NCBI RefSeq assembly: GCF_014267175.1
Contig: NZ_JACMTR010000002.1
Location: 5,357,501-5,421,500 of the forward strand
Length of the DNA: 64,000 nucleotides
Direction: 5' to 3'
DNA from: Pseudonocardia sp. C8
Lineage (GTDB): Bacteria; Actinomycetota; Actinomycetes; Mycobacteriales; Pseudonocardiaceae
Within the stretch, counting starts at the first letter, position 1; each line of letters begins with the position of its first letter. Positions 58,217 through 64,000 of the stretch are shown in pieces. The notes beneath the pieces were generated by a model. The model was given only the letters and a program-made list of their open reading frames with translations, ran no database searches and had not been told where the DNA came from. A program made the position numbers and the translations under genes.

Positions 58217-60247
58217 ATGACGACACCGCGACTGCTGTCCGAGCGCTACGAGCTGGGCGACCCGCTCGGCTACGGCGGCATGTCCGAGGTCCACCGCGGC
58301 CTCGACACCCGGCTCGGCCGGGACGTGGCGGTGAAGGTGCTGCGCGCCGACCTGGCCCGGGATCCGCAGTTCCAGCTCCGGTTCCGCCGGGAGGCGCAGA
58401 ACTCCGCGTCGCTCAACCACCCGGCGATCGTCGCGGTCTACGACACCGGCGAGGTCGAGTCCGAGTTCGGGCCGCTGCCGTACATCGTCATGGAGTTCGT
58501 CGACGGCCAGACGCTGCGCGAGATCGTCAAGACCCAGGGGCCGCTGTCCCAGCAGCGGGTGGTCGAGGTCATGGCCGACGTCTGCGCCGCGCTCGACTTC
58601 TCGCACCGGCACGGGATCATCCACCGCGACGTCAAGCCCGCGAACGTGATGATCAACAGCGTGGGCGCGGTGAAGGTGATGGACTTCGGCATCGCCCGCG
58701 CGCTCGGCGAGGGCCAGAACGTCACCCAGACCGCCGCCGTCATCGGGACCGCGCAGTACCTGTCCCCGGAGCAGGCCCGCGGCGAGGCCGTGGACGCCCG
58801 CTCGGACGTCTACGCGGCGGGCTGCGTGCTGTTCGAGCTGCTCACCGGGGAGCCACCGTTCACCGGTGACACCCCGGTGGCCGTCGCCTACCAGCACGTC
58901 CGGGAGGACCCGCGGGCGCCGTCCGAGCTCAACCCGTCGGTGCCGCCGGCACTCGACGCGATCGTGCTCAAGGCACTCAGCAAGAACCCGGCCAACCGCT
59001 ATCAGTCGGCCGGCGAGATGCGCGCCGACCTGGTGCGGGTGCGCAACGGCGAGCCGGTGCACGCCCCGCTGGTGATGAGCGAGTACGAGCGCACCCAGAT
59101 GATGGCGCACGACGACGCCACCGCGGCCGTCCCGACCCGCCGGCTCGATGCCGGGGCCGCCGGGCCGCCGACCGGCCGGCACACGATGCCCCCGGGCCAT
59201 CCGGGCTACGACGACGAGGAGCGGGGCGGCCGCGGGAAGAAGGCCGCCCTCTGGGTGGCCGCGCTGGCCGTGCTCGGCCTGCTCGGGTTCGTCGGGTTCC
59301 AGATGTTCTCGAACTCGTCGCCGGAGCAGGTCACGGTCCCCGACGTGCTGGGCCAGACCCCGGAGCAGGCCCGCGCCTCGATCACGAACGCCCGGCTGCT
59401 GGTCGACATCCAGAACCAGCCCTCGGACGTCGCGCAGGTCGGCCGGGTCGTGCGCACCGACCCCGGCGGCGGCAACCAGGTCGCGGAGAACAGCCGGGTG
59501 ACGTTGTTCGTCGGAACCGGGCCGGCCCAGGTGACGGTCCCGTCGCTGGTCGGGCGCACCCCGGAGGAGGCGGCGACCTTGCTCCGCGACGCCGGGCTGC
59601 AGCTCGGCGGCACCACCCAGCAGGACACGACCGATTCGAGCCAGGTCGGCCGGGTCCTCTCCTCCAGCCCGGGGCCGGGCGAGAGCGTCGCGGGCAACTC
59701 CCCGGTGGCGATCGTGGTCGGCCGCGAGCAGCAGACGATCGCGGTGCCGGACGTGGCCGGCCGGTCGCCCGAGGAGGCGCGGAGCACGCTGCAGGGCGCC
59801 GGGTTCAGTTCGGTCTCCGTCAGCCAGGTCGACGGCGGCGGGCAGGCCGGTCAGGTGGTCGGCACCGACCCGGCCGCCGGCACCCGGGTGCCCCGGGACC
59901 GCACGATCACCATCCAGGTGAGCCGGGGCAACCAGGCCGAGGTCCCGAACGTCACCGGCCAGCGGGTCGAGAACGCGGTGAACACGCTGCGCGAGGCCGG
60001 CCTGTCGTTCCAGATCCGGACCACCGACGTGTCGGACCCCTCGCAGAACGGCGTGGTGCTGAACCAGAACCCGTCGGGCGGCTCCCGGGCGTCGGACGGC
60101 CAGCAGGTCCAGCTGACCGTCGGGCGTCACTCCGGCGGCGGCGGCAACGGCGGTGGCGGCAACGGCGGCAACGGCGGGGGCGACGGCGACGGTGGTAACA
60201 GCAGCGACTCGAGCGAGACGTCCGACAGCGGGTTCCCCTTCAACTGA
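58217..60247 (+). CDS. pknB: PknB: PASTA-domain Ser/Thr protein kinase
   Basis: 676 residues from ATG 58217. The kinase domain (10-275) has Lys40 in VAVKVLRADLARD, IIHRDVKPANVMI near 135-147 and DFGIARAL, followed by the VTQTAAVIGT activation loop whose threonines are autophosphorylated in mycobacteria. One membrane helix (LWVAALAVLGLLGFVGFQMF near 343-362) precedes four PASTA domains (about 372-640) that bind muropeptides or lipid II. The C-terminal 35 residues are Gly/Asn/Ser-rich. It senses wall precursors and governs growth through PknA, PstP and the FHA proteins. Confidence 0.97.
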   Translation: MTTPRLLSERYELGDPLGYGGMSEVHRGLDTRLGRDVAVKVLRADLARDPQFQLRFRREAQNSASLNHPAIVAVYDTGEVESEFGPLPYIVMEFVDGQTLREIVKTQGPLSQQRVVEVMADVCAALDFSHRHGIIHRDVKPANVMINSVGAVKVMDFGIARALGEGQNVTQTAAVIGTAQYLSPEQARGEAVDARSDVYAAGCVLFELLTGEPPFTGDTPVAVAYQHVREDPRAPSELNPSVPPALDAIVLKALSKNPANRYQSAGEMRADLVRVRNGEPVHAPLVMSEYERTQMMAHDDATAAVPTRRLDAGAAGPPTGRHTMPPGHPGYDDEERGGRGKKAALWVAALAVLGLLGFVGFQMFSNSSPEQVTVPDVLGQTPEQARASITNARLLVDIQNQPSDVAQVGRVVRTDPGGGNQVAENSRVTLFVGTGPAQVTVPSLVGRTPEEAATLLRDAGLQLGGTTQQDTTDSSQVGRVLSSSPGPGESVAGNSPVAIVVGREQQTIAVPDVAGRSPEEARSTLQGAGFSSVSVSQVDGGGQAGQVVGTDPAAGTRVPRDRTITIQVSRGNQAEVPNVTGQRVENAVNTLREAGLSFQIRTTDVSDPSQNGVVLNQNPSGGSRASDGQQVQLTVGRHSGGGGNGGGGNGGNGGGDGDGGNSSDSSETSDSGFPFN

Positions 60248-60264
60248 TCTGGAAGGATGGCGGC

Positions 60265-60900
60265 GTGCGGGTTCTCGTCGTCGACAACTACGACAGCTTC
60301 GTCTACAACCTGGTCCAGTACCTGGCCCAGCTCGGTGCGGAGCCGGTCGTCCGCCGCAACGACGAGGTCGAGCTCGACGAGCTCGACGAGGTCGGTGCCG
60401 TGCTCGTCAGCCCCGGACCGGGCACGCCGGAGCGGGCCGGGCGCAGCGTCGAGGTCATCCGGCGGGCCGCGGACCGCGGCACCCCGCTGCTGGGCGTGTG
60501 CCTGGGCCACCAGGCGCTCGCGACGGCCTGGAACGGCGTCGTCGAGCGTGCGCCCGAGCTGCTGCACGGGAAGACCTCGCAGGTGTTCCACGACGGCGTC
60601 GGCGTGCTCGGTGGCCTGCCCTCGCCGTTCACGGCGACCCGCTACCACTCGCTGACGATCGCGCCGGACGGCCTGCCGGGCCAGCTGGAGGTCACCGGGC
60701 GGACCGAGACCGGTCTGATCATGGCCGTGCGGCACCGCGAGCTGCCGATCGAGGGCGTCCAGTTCCACCCGGAGTCGGTCCTCACCGAGGGTGGTCACCG
60801 GATGCTGGCGACCTGGCTGGGGCAGGCGGGGTTCGCCGTCCCCGACGAGATCGTGAACCGGCTGTCCGACGAGATGGCCGCGCTCGTCGCCGGGGTCTGA
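60265..60900 (+). CDS. pabA: aminodeoxychorismate/anthranilate synthase glutamine amidotransferase
   Basis: 211 residues from GTG 60265. Class I amidotransferase triad: Cys79 in GVCLGHQA, His168 and Glu170 in GVQFHPESVLT. It starts MRVLVVDNYDSFVYNLVQYL, the TrpG/PabA signature. It supplies ammonia to a chorismate-utilising partner for folate or tryptophan; the partner is not in the window. In M. tuberculosis the equivalent trpG (Rv0013) is on the strand opposite to pknB; here it is co-directional and only 17 bp after pknB. Confidence 0.95.
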   Translation: MRVLVVDNYDSFVYNLVQYLAQLGAEPVVRRNDEVELDELDEVGAVLVSPGPGTPERAGRSVEVIRRAADRGTPLLGVCLGHQALATAWNGVVERAPELLHGKTSQVFHDGVGVLGGLPSPFTATRYHSLTIAPDGLPGQLEVTGRTETGLIMAVRHRELPIEGVQFHPESVLTEGGHRMLATWLGQAGFAVPDEIVNRLSDEMAALVAGV

Positions 60901-61065
60901 CCCGTTCGATGGGCCTGCGTGACGCCGGTGGGCGCTGATCCGCGCTACCGTGGTGGTGGATCCGGGCCGGTCGCTCCCCGGTGCGCCGGACCGCGGATCC
61001 CGCCCCCGGCCGGCGCAGCGGCCGGACGACGTGTCCGCAGCGACAGCCCGATGAGGTCGTAGACC

Positions 61066-61326
61066 ATGCCGAAGTCGAAGGTCCGCAAGAAGGCGGCGTA
61101 CACGCCGCCGCCGGTGAGCCGCACCCCGCAGAAGGTCGCCGGCCCGACACATCCCGCCTACATCGCGGTCATGGTCGCCATGTGGATCCTCGGCCTGGCC
61201 TGGCTGGTCGTGAACTACCTCGCCGGCCCGTCGATCCCGTTCATGGCGGCGCTGGGCAACGCGAACTTCATCATCGGCTTCTCACTCATCGTGATCGGCC
61301 TGCTGATGACCATGCGTTGGCGCTGA
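61066..61326 (+). CDS. crgA: CrgA cell-division membrane protein
   Basis: 86 residues from ATG 61066. A basic N-terminus (MPKSKVRKKAAYTPPP) precedes two membrane helices (YIAVMVAMWILGLAWLVVNY and FIIGFSLIVIGLLMTMRW) separated by a short external loop. CrgA coordinates FtsZ-ring and septal peptidoglycan proteins (FtsQ, FtsI, CwsA) in actinobacteria. A TACCGT -10 at 60946-60951 would give a leader of about 110 nt. The DUF881 gene usually found between trpG and crgA is absent here. Confidence 0.95.
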   Translation: MPKSKVRKKAAYTPPPVSRTPQKVAGPTHPAYIAVMVAMWILGLAWLVVNYLAGPSIPFMAALGNANFIIGFSLIVIGLLMTMRWR

Positions 61327-61351
61327 CCTGCAGAAACACATTGATGTCAGC

Positions 61352-61383
61352 TTATCCTCACTGTGGACTGCGGCTGTGGACAA
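61352..61383. promoter_or_regulatory. cluster of DnaA-box-like sequences
   Basis: TGTGGACAA (61375-61383) is the complement of TTGTCCACA, the DnaA box typical of high-GC actinobacteria. TTATCCTCA (61352-61360) and TGTGGACTG (61362-61370) each differ by one or two bases from box consensus. Three candidates in 32 bp lie between crgA and the PH gene. Confidence 0.55.
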
Positions 61384-61389
61384 CCGCGG

Positions 61390-61848
61390 ATGAGCACCCT
61401 GAGTGATCAGGACGGGCGGTCTTCCTGGTCGGCACCGGCCGGTGCCGTCGTCGCGTTGTGGGTCCTGGCCCTCGCCGCGGCCGGCTGGCTGACGACGCTC
61501 GTCGTCAGCGGTGGTGACCCCGCCGGGCAGCTGATCGCGGGCCTCGCCGCGCTGGGCCTGGCGCTGGCCGCCGCGTCCGGCACCCGGGCGCGGCCACGGC
61601 TCGAGGCGGGGCCGGACGGCCTCACCGTCCGGCGGCTGACCTGGACCCGCCACGCGCCCTGGGCCCGGGTCGACGACGTCCGGGTGCTCCGGACCCGCCG
61701 CTTCGGCCGGGAGTCCGCGCTGCTGGAGCTGGACCTGCGCGACGTCGACGGCGGCGAGCGCCTGGTGATCCTGGGCCGCCCCGAGCTCGGAGCGGACCCG
61801 GAGGACGTCGCCGAGGCCCTGGCGGCCCTGCGCCCGCCGCGCCCCTGA
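61390..61848 (+). CDS. PH-domain membrane protein (Rv0010c-like)
   Basis: 152 residues from ATG 61390. Two membrane helices (AGAVVALWVLALAAAGWLTT and GQLIAGLAALGLALAAASGT) precede a bacterial PH-like domain (about 70-150: PDGLTVRRLTWTRHAPWARV, ALLELDLRDVDGGERLVILG). Orientation and place relative to crgA match M. tuberculosis Rv0010c. Role unknown; likely membrane-proximal. The start lies seven bases after a DnaA box, so DnaA might influence its transcription. Confidence 0.88.
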   Translation: MSTLSDQDGRSSWSAPAGAVVALWVLALAAAGWLTTLVVSGGDPAGQLIAGLAALGLALAAASGTRARPRLEAGPDGLTVRRLTWTRHAPWARVDDVRVLRTRRFGRESALLELDLRDVDGGERLVILGRPELGADPEDVAEALAALRPPRP

Positions 61849-61883
61849 GCCGCGCTGCACGCCCACCCCGCCCCGCGACCACG

Positions 61884-62006
61884 CCGCACAGGCTGCCCCG
61901 CACCGCACAGGCTGCCCCGCACCGCACAGGCTTCCCGCGTACCGCACGGATTACCCGCGCACCGCACAGGTCCGGTCTCGTGCGGCGACCGGCGAACCTG
62001 TGCGGC
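61884..62006. repeat. CCGCACAGG tandem cluster (family B, right copy)
   Basis: CCGCACAGG-type cores begin at 61884, 61903, 61922, 61942 (variant CCGCACGGA) and 61962, with spacings of 19, 19, 20 and 20 bp. The last is followed by an imperfect 24-bp palindrome resembling 49525-49548. CCTGTGCGG on the complementary sense follows at 61997. The stretch 61981-62008 resembles 49561-49592. The gap between genes (61849-62090) has no coding signal. Confidence 0.75.
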
Positions 62007-62090
62007 GTCGGCATCGGGGCGGCGCGCGGCACCAGCATCGGGAGCGGCGCGGGAGCGGGTGGGCACGGGGCGGGAACGGGCGGGCGTGGG

Positions 62091-63119
62091 TCAGATCAGC
62101 GTGACCGCGGCACCGATCAGCGCCAGGGCCGCGACGGCGGCAGCGGTGACCGCGACGATCTGGATCTGCCGCCGGTGCGCCGACCCGGCGCCGAGGTAGA
62201 GCAGTGCGGCCGTGACGGCGGCGCCGAACACGAGGCCGCCGAGGTGCCCCTGCCAGGAGATCTGGGGGACGGTGAAGCTGATGACGACGTTGAGCGCGAT
62301 CACGCCGATGACCTGCCCCGCCGGCAGCCGCAGCCGGCGCAGCAGCACGAACAGCGCCCCCATGAGTCCGAACACCGCGCCGGAGGCGCCCGCGGTCGCG
62401 CCCGCCGGGTCGCTGAACAGCATCACGGCGGCGGCCCCGCCGAGGAGCGAGACGCCGTAGACCGCGACGAACCGGGCCCGGCCCAGCACCGTCTCGACCT
62501 CGCGGCCGATGACCCACAGGGCGAACATGTTGGCCACCAGGTGCAGGGGGCCGATGTGCAGGAACCCGGACGTGACGATCCGCCAGTACTCGCCGCTCGC
62601 GACGAGCGCGGGGACCAGGGCCCCCTCGGCGAACAGGGCGGAGCCGGAGTTCCCGTTGAGGCTGCCGGCGGTGACGACCGTCAGCACGAAGACCGCGACG
62701 TTCGCGACGACGAGGCCCTGCATGATCACCGGCCGGCCGCCGGTGCGGCTGGCCCCGGCGACGTTCCGCCAGCGGGGCACGGCTCGCGACGACTGCGCCA
62801 GGCAGTCGACGCAGTGCTGCCCGACCGGTGCCGGGCGCAGGCATTCCGGGCACGCCGGTCGCCCGCACCGGGTGCAGGACATCCGGGTCGGCCGGTCGGG
62901 ATGCCGGGCGCAGACCGGCCGGCTGCCGGTGCCCGCGGGTGGCCCGCCGGCGGGCGGTGGTGCCGCTCCGCCCGGCCGGGGTGTCCCGCCGGCGCCGGGT
63001 GTGCCGGGCCACGGGCTCTGGGGTCGCGGGTACGGCGGCCCGTCCGCGCCGTCGGGCCGCGGGGTGTCGCGCGGCTCCCGGGACGGCCCGGATCCGGTGG
63101 GGTCAGGTGGTTCGGTCAG
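62091..63119 (-). CDS. rhomboid-family intramembrane serine protease
   Basis: About 342 residues. A proline-rich lead is followed by a B-box-like zinc motif (CARHPDRP, CTRCGRPACPEC, HCVDC, about 70-105), then six membrane helices. Catalytic Ser is in AGASGAVFGLMGAL and the partner His in ISWQGHLGGLVFG. HLVANMFALWVIG holds the helix-2 His/Asn. No ATG, GTG or TTG lies in frame between the stop upstream and the zinc motif; the only plausible initiation before it is CTG 63119. ATG 62882 would delete half the zinc motif. This makes the start uncertain. The gene lies just beyond ppiA on the same strand. Confidence 0.85.
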   Translation of the reverse strand: MTEPPDPTGSGPSREPRDTPRPDGADGPPYPRPQSPWPGTPGAGGTPRPGGAAPPPAGGPPAGTGSRPVCARHPDRPTRMSCTRCGRPACPECLRPAPVGQHCVDCLAQSSRAVPRWRNVAGASRTGGRPVIMQGLVVANVAVFVLTVVTAGSLNGNSGSALFAEGALVPALVASGEYWRIVTSGFLHIGPLHLVANMFALWVIGREVETVLGRARFVAVYGVSLLGGAAAVMLFSDPAGATAGASGAVFGLMGALFVLLRRLRLPAGQVIGVIALNVVISFTVPQISWQGHLGGLVFGAAVTAALLYLGAGSAHRRQIQIVAVTAAAVAALALIGAAVTLI

Positions 63120-63126
63120 GGCGGGG

Positions 63127-63663
63127 TCAGCTCCGCTCGATGTCGACCTTCTCGATGACCACGTCGCTGAGCGGGCGGTCGGCCTGCCCGGTGGTGGTGT
63201 TCGCGATGGTGTCGACGACGGCCCGCGACTCGGCGTCGGCGACCTCACCGAAGATCGTGTGGCGCCGGTTGAGGTGCGGGGTCGGGCCCACCGTGATGAA
63301 GAACTGCGAGCCGTTGGTGCCGGGCCCGGCGTTGGCCATCGCGAGCAGGTAGGGCCGGTCGAACTTGAGCTCCGGGTGGAACTCGTCGCCGAACTGGTAG
63401 CCGGGGCCACCGCGACCGGTGCCGGTCGGGTCGCCACCCTGGATCATGAAACCGCTGATCACCCGGTGGAAGATCGACCCGTCGTAGAACGGCCCGGAGT
63501 CACCGCCGCTGGAGTTCGGCCCGGTGTAGTCCTTGGTGCCCTCGGCCAGGCCCACGAAGTTCGCCACCGTCTTGGGGGCGTGGTCGGCGAACAGGTCGAT
63601 CCTGATGTCGCCCACGTTCGTGTGCAGGACGGCCGTCGTCTTGGCGTTTCCTGGTTCCGTCAC
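63127..63663 (-). CDS. ppiA: peptidyl-prolyl cis-trans isomerase A (cyclophilin)
   Basis: 178 residues from GTG 63663 (ATG 63672, three codons upstream, is an alternative). Cyclophilin core: FHRVISGFMIQGGDPTGTGR with catalytic Arg near 66, YLLAMANAGPGTNGSQFFIT, and HTIFGEVADAESRAVVDTI. A cytoplasmic single-domain enzyme that catalyses proline isomerisation during folding. Orientation opposite to the pknB group and location near crgA are as in M. tuberculosis (Rv0009). Eight bases separate it from the rhomboid gene. Confidence 0.95.
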   Translation of the reverse strand: MTEPGNAKTTAVLHTNVGDIRIDLFADHAPKTVANFVGLAEGTKDYTGPNSSGGDSGPFYDGSIFHRVISGFMIQGGDPTGTGRGGPGYQFGDEFHPELKFDRPYLLAMANAGPGTNGSQFFITVGPTPHLNRRHTIFGEVADAESRAVVDTIANTTTGQADRPLSDVVIEKVDIERS

Positions 63664-63712
63664 GGCTACCATCGTGCCAGTACGCAGCCGCATCAGTGGA
63701 AAGCAGGTCCCG

Positions 63713-64000
63713 ATGACGAGCATCGAGCGCAAGCGGGCCAAGGCCCGCAAGGACGCCACCGAGGCCGTGCACGCGTTCGCCGACGCCGGCCGGATCGCGG
63801 GTGGTACTGCCGTCTCCACTGTGTCCGACGCGGTCGCGCATGGGGTGGAGGACGCCCGCCGCACGCTCGCCGCCGCCATCGACCCGGACCCCGCGCCGCG
63901 GACCCGCCGCCTGCCGTGGATCCTCGCGGTGCTGGTGCTGACCGGGCTCGCCGCCTACGCCTGGGCGGCCCTGCTCCGCCGGGAGCGCGCGGTCGACCCG
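63713..64000 (+). CDS. CwsA-like division/wall protein (right end cut)
   Basis: 96 codons from ATG 63713 are open to the window edge. A basic N-terminal helix (MTSIERKRAKARKDATEAVH) is followed by an amphipathic region and one membrane helix, LPWILAVLVLTGLAAYAWAA near 70-89, then a basic end. M. tuberculosis CwsA (Rv0008c) is a small single-pass protein next to ppiA with the same orientation relative to the pkn operon and interacts with CrgA and Wag31. Sequence similarity by eye is limited to the helix region and context, so the name is provisional. Confidence 0.6.
   Translation, partial: MTSIERKRAKARKDATEAVHAFADAGRIAGGTAVSTVSDAVAHGVEDARRTLAAAIDPDPAPRTRRLPWILAVLVLTGLAAYAWAALLRRERAVDP

Noticed and set aside
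1..64000. Prophage, insertion sequence or genomic island
   Set aside because: No integrase, transposase, phage structural gene or attachment-site repeat was recognised, and composition looks uniform apart from the small hairpin at 46.5 kb.

Overview
The window is about 64 kb of very GC-rich, gene-dense DNA with GTG, TTG and ATG starts and many genes coupled through ATGA or GTGA overlaps. Gene content points to a mycolata-like or pseudonocardial actinomycete, most likely Pseudonocardia or a close relative. The right end is the conserved origin-proximal cell-envelope cluster tRNA-Leu, fhaA, fhaB, pstP, rodA, pbpA, pknA, pknB, trpG/pabA, crgA, PH protein, rhomboid, ppiA and a cwsA-like gene. A second block (9.4-17.1 kb) follows the order of M. 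tuberculosis Rv3835-Rv3841: septum-formation protein, metallopeptidase, histidine phosphatase, pheA, DUF2470, ferritin. The species call is inference. I found no phage, transposase, plasmid, CRISPR or biosynthetic-cluster signature.

Layout. 0-3.3 kb: a HAD phosphatase and a glycosyltransferase fired from divergent leaderless promoters, a nine-unit 62-bp tandem repeat array, and a HhH-type DNA repair-like gene. 3.4-9.2 kb: a SWIM/SNF2 helicase and a three-gene module resembling E. coli yjfM-yjfC-yjfL. 9.4-18.1 kb: septum, phenylalanine and iron genes, including a near-consensus IdeR box. 18.1-22.5 kb: a cytochrome P450, three consecutive Roadblock/LC7-like proteins and a DUF4328 membrane protein. 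22.5-33.6 kb: two sodium:solute (acetate-type) symporters, each with a DUF485-type partner, linked to a LytS-type kinase and a LytTR regulator, plus SppA and Fpg. 33.8-38.0 kb: a cupin lipoprotein and a MarR-MFS pair in which the transporter carries C-terminal carboxypeptidase-regulatory-like domains. 38.0-49.5 kb: a strong parS candidate, msrA, a gamma-glutamyltransferase, a TM0106/RecB nuclease, a flavin disulfide reductase, a MetE-like enzyme and an enoyl-CoA hydratase. 49.5-64 kb: the division and growth cluster.

How the genes work together. PknA and PknB sense wall precursors and phosphorylate envelope proteins. PstP reverses this, FhaA and FhaB read phosphothreonine, RodA and PbpA polymerise and cross-link peptidoglycan, and CrgA and the CwsA-like protein are division-site membrane adaptors. 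Acetate or pyruvate uptake appears to be set by the LytS/LytTR pair encoded in the same stretch. Iron storage and an iron-regulated DUF2470 protein lie together under at least one IdeR-type operator.

The least explained structure is a dispersed repeat family. It has a 62-bp unit with the skeleton CACGA-N21-AACGTGC-N3-TCGAC, whose arms can pair as a hairpin. It is tandem at 1.9-2.4 kb and at 40.7-40.9 kb. It also occurs as a 63-bp, frame-preserving duplication inside a coding sequence at 28.45-28.55 kb. A different repeat (CCGCACAGG clusters) brackets the division cluster at 49.5 and 61.9 kb. All coordinates and motif calls were made by eye.
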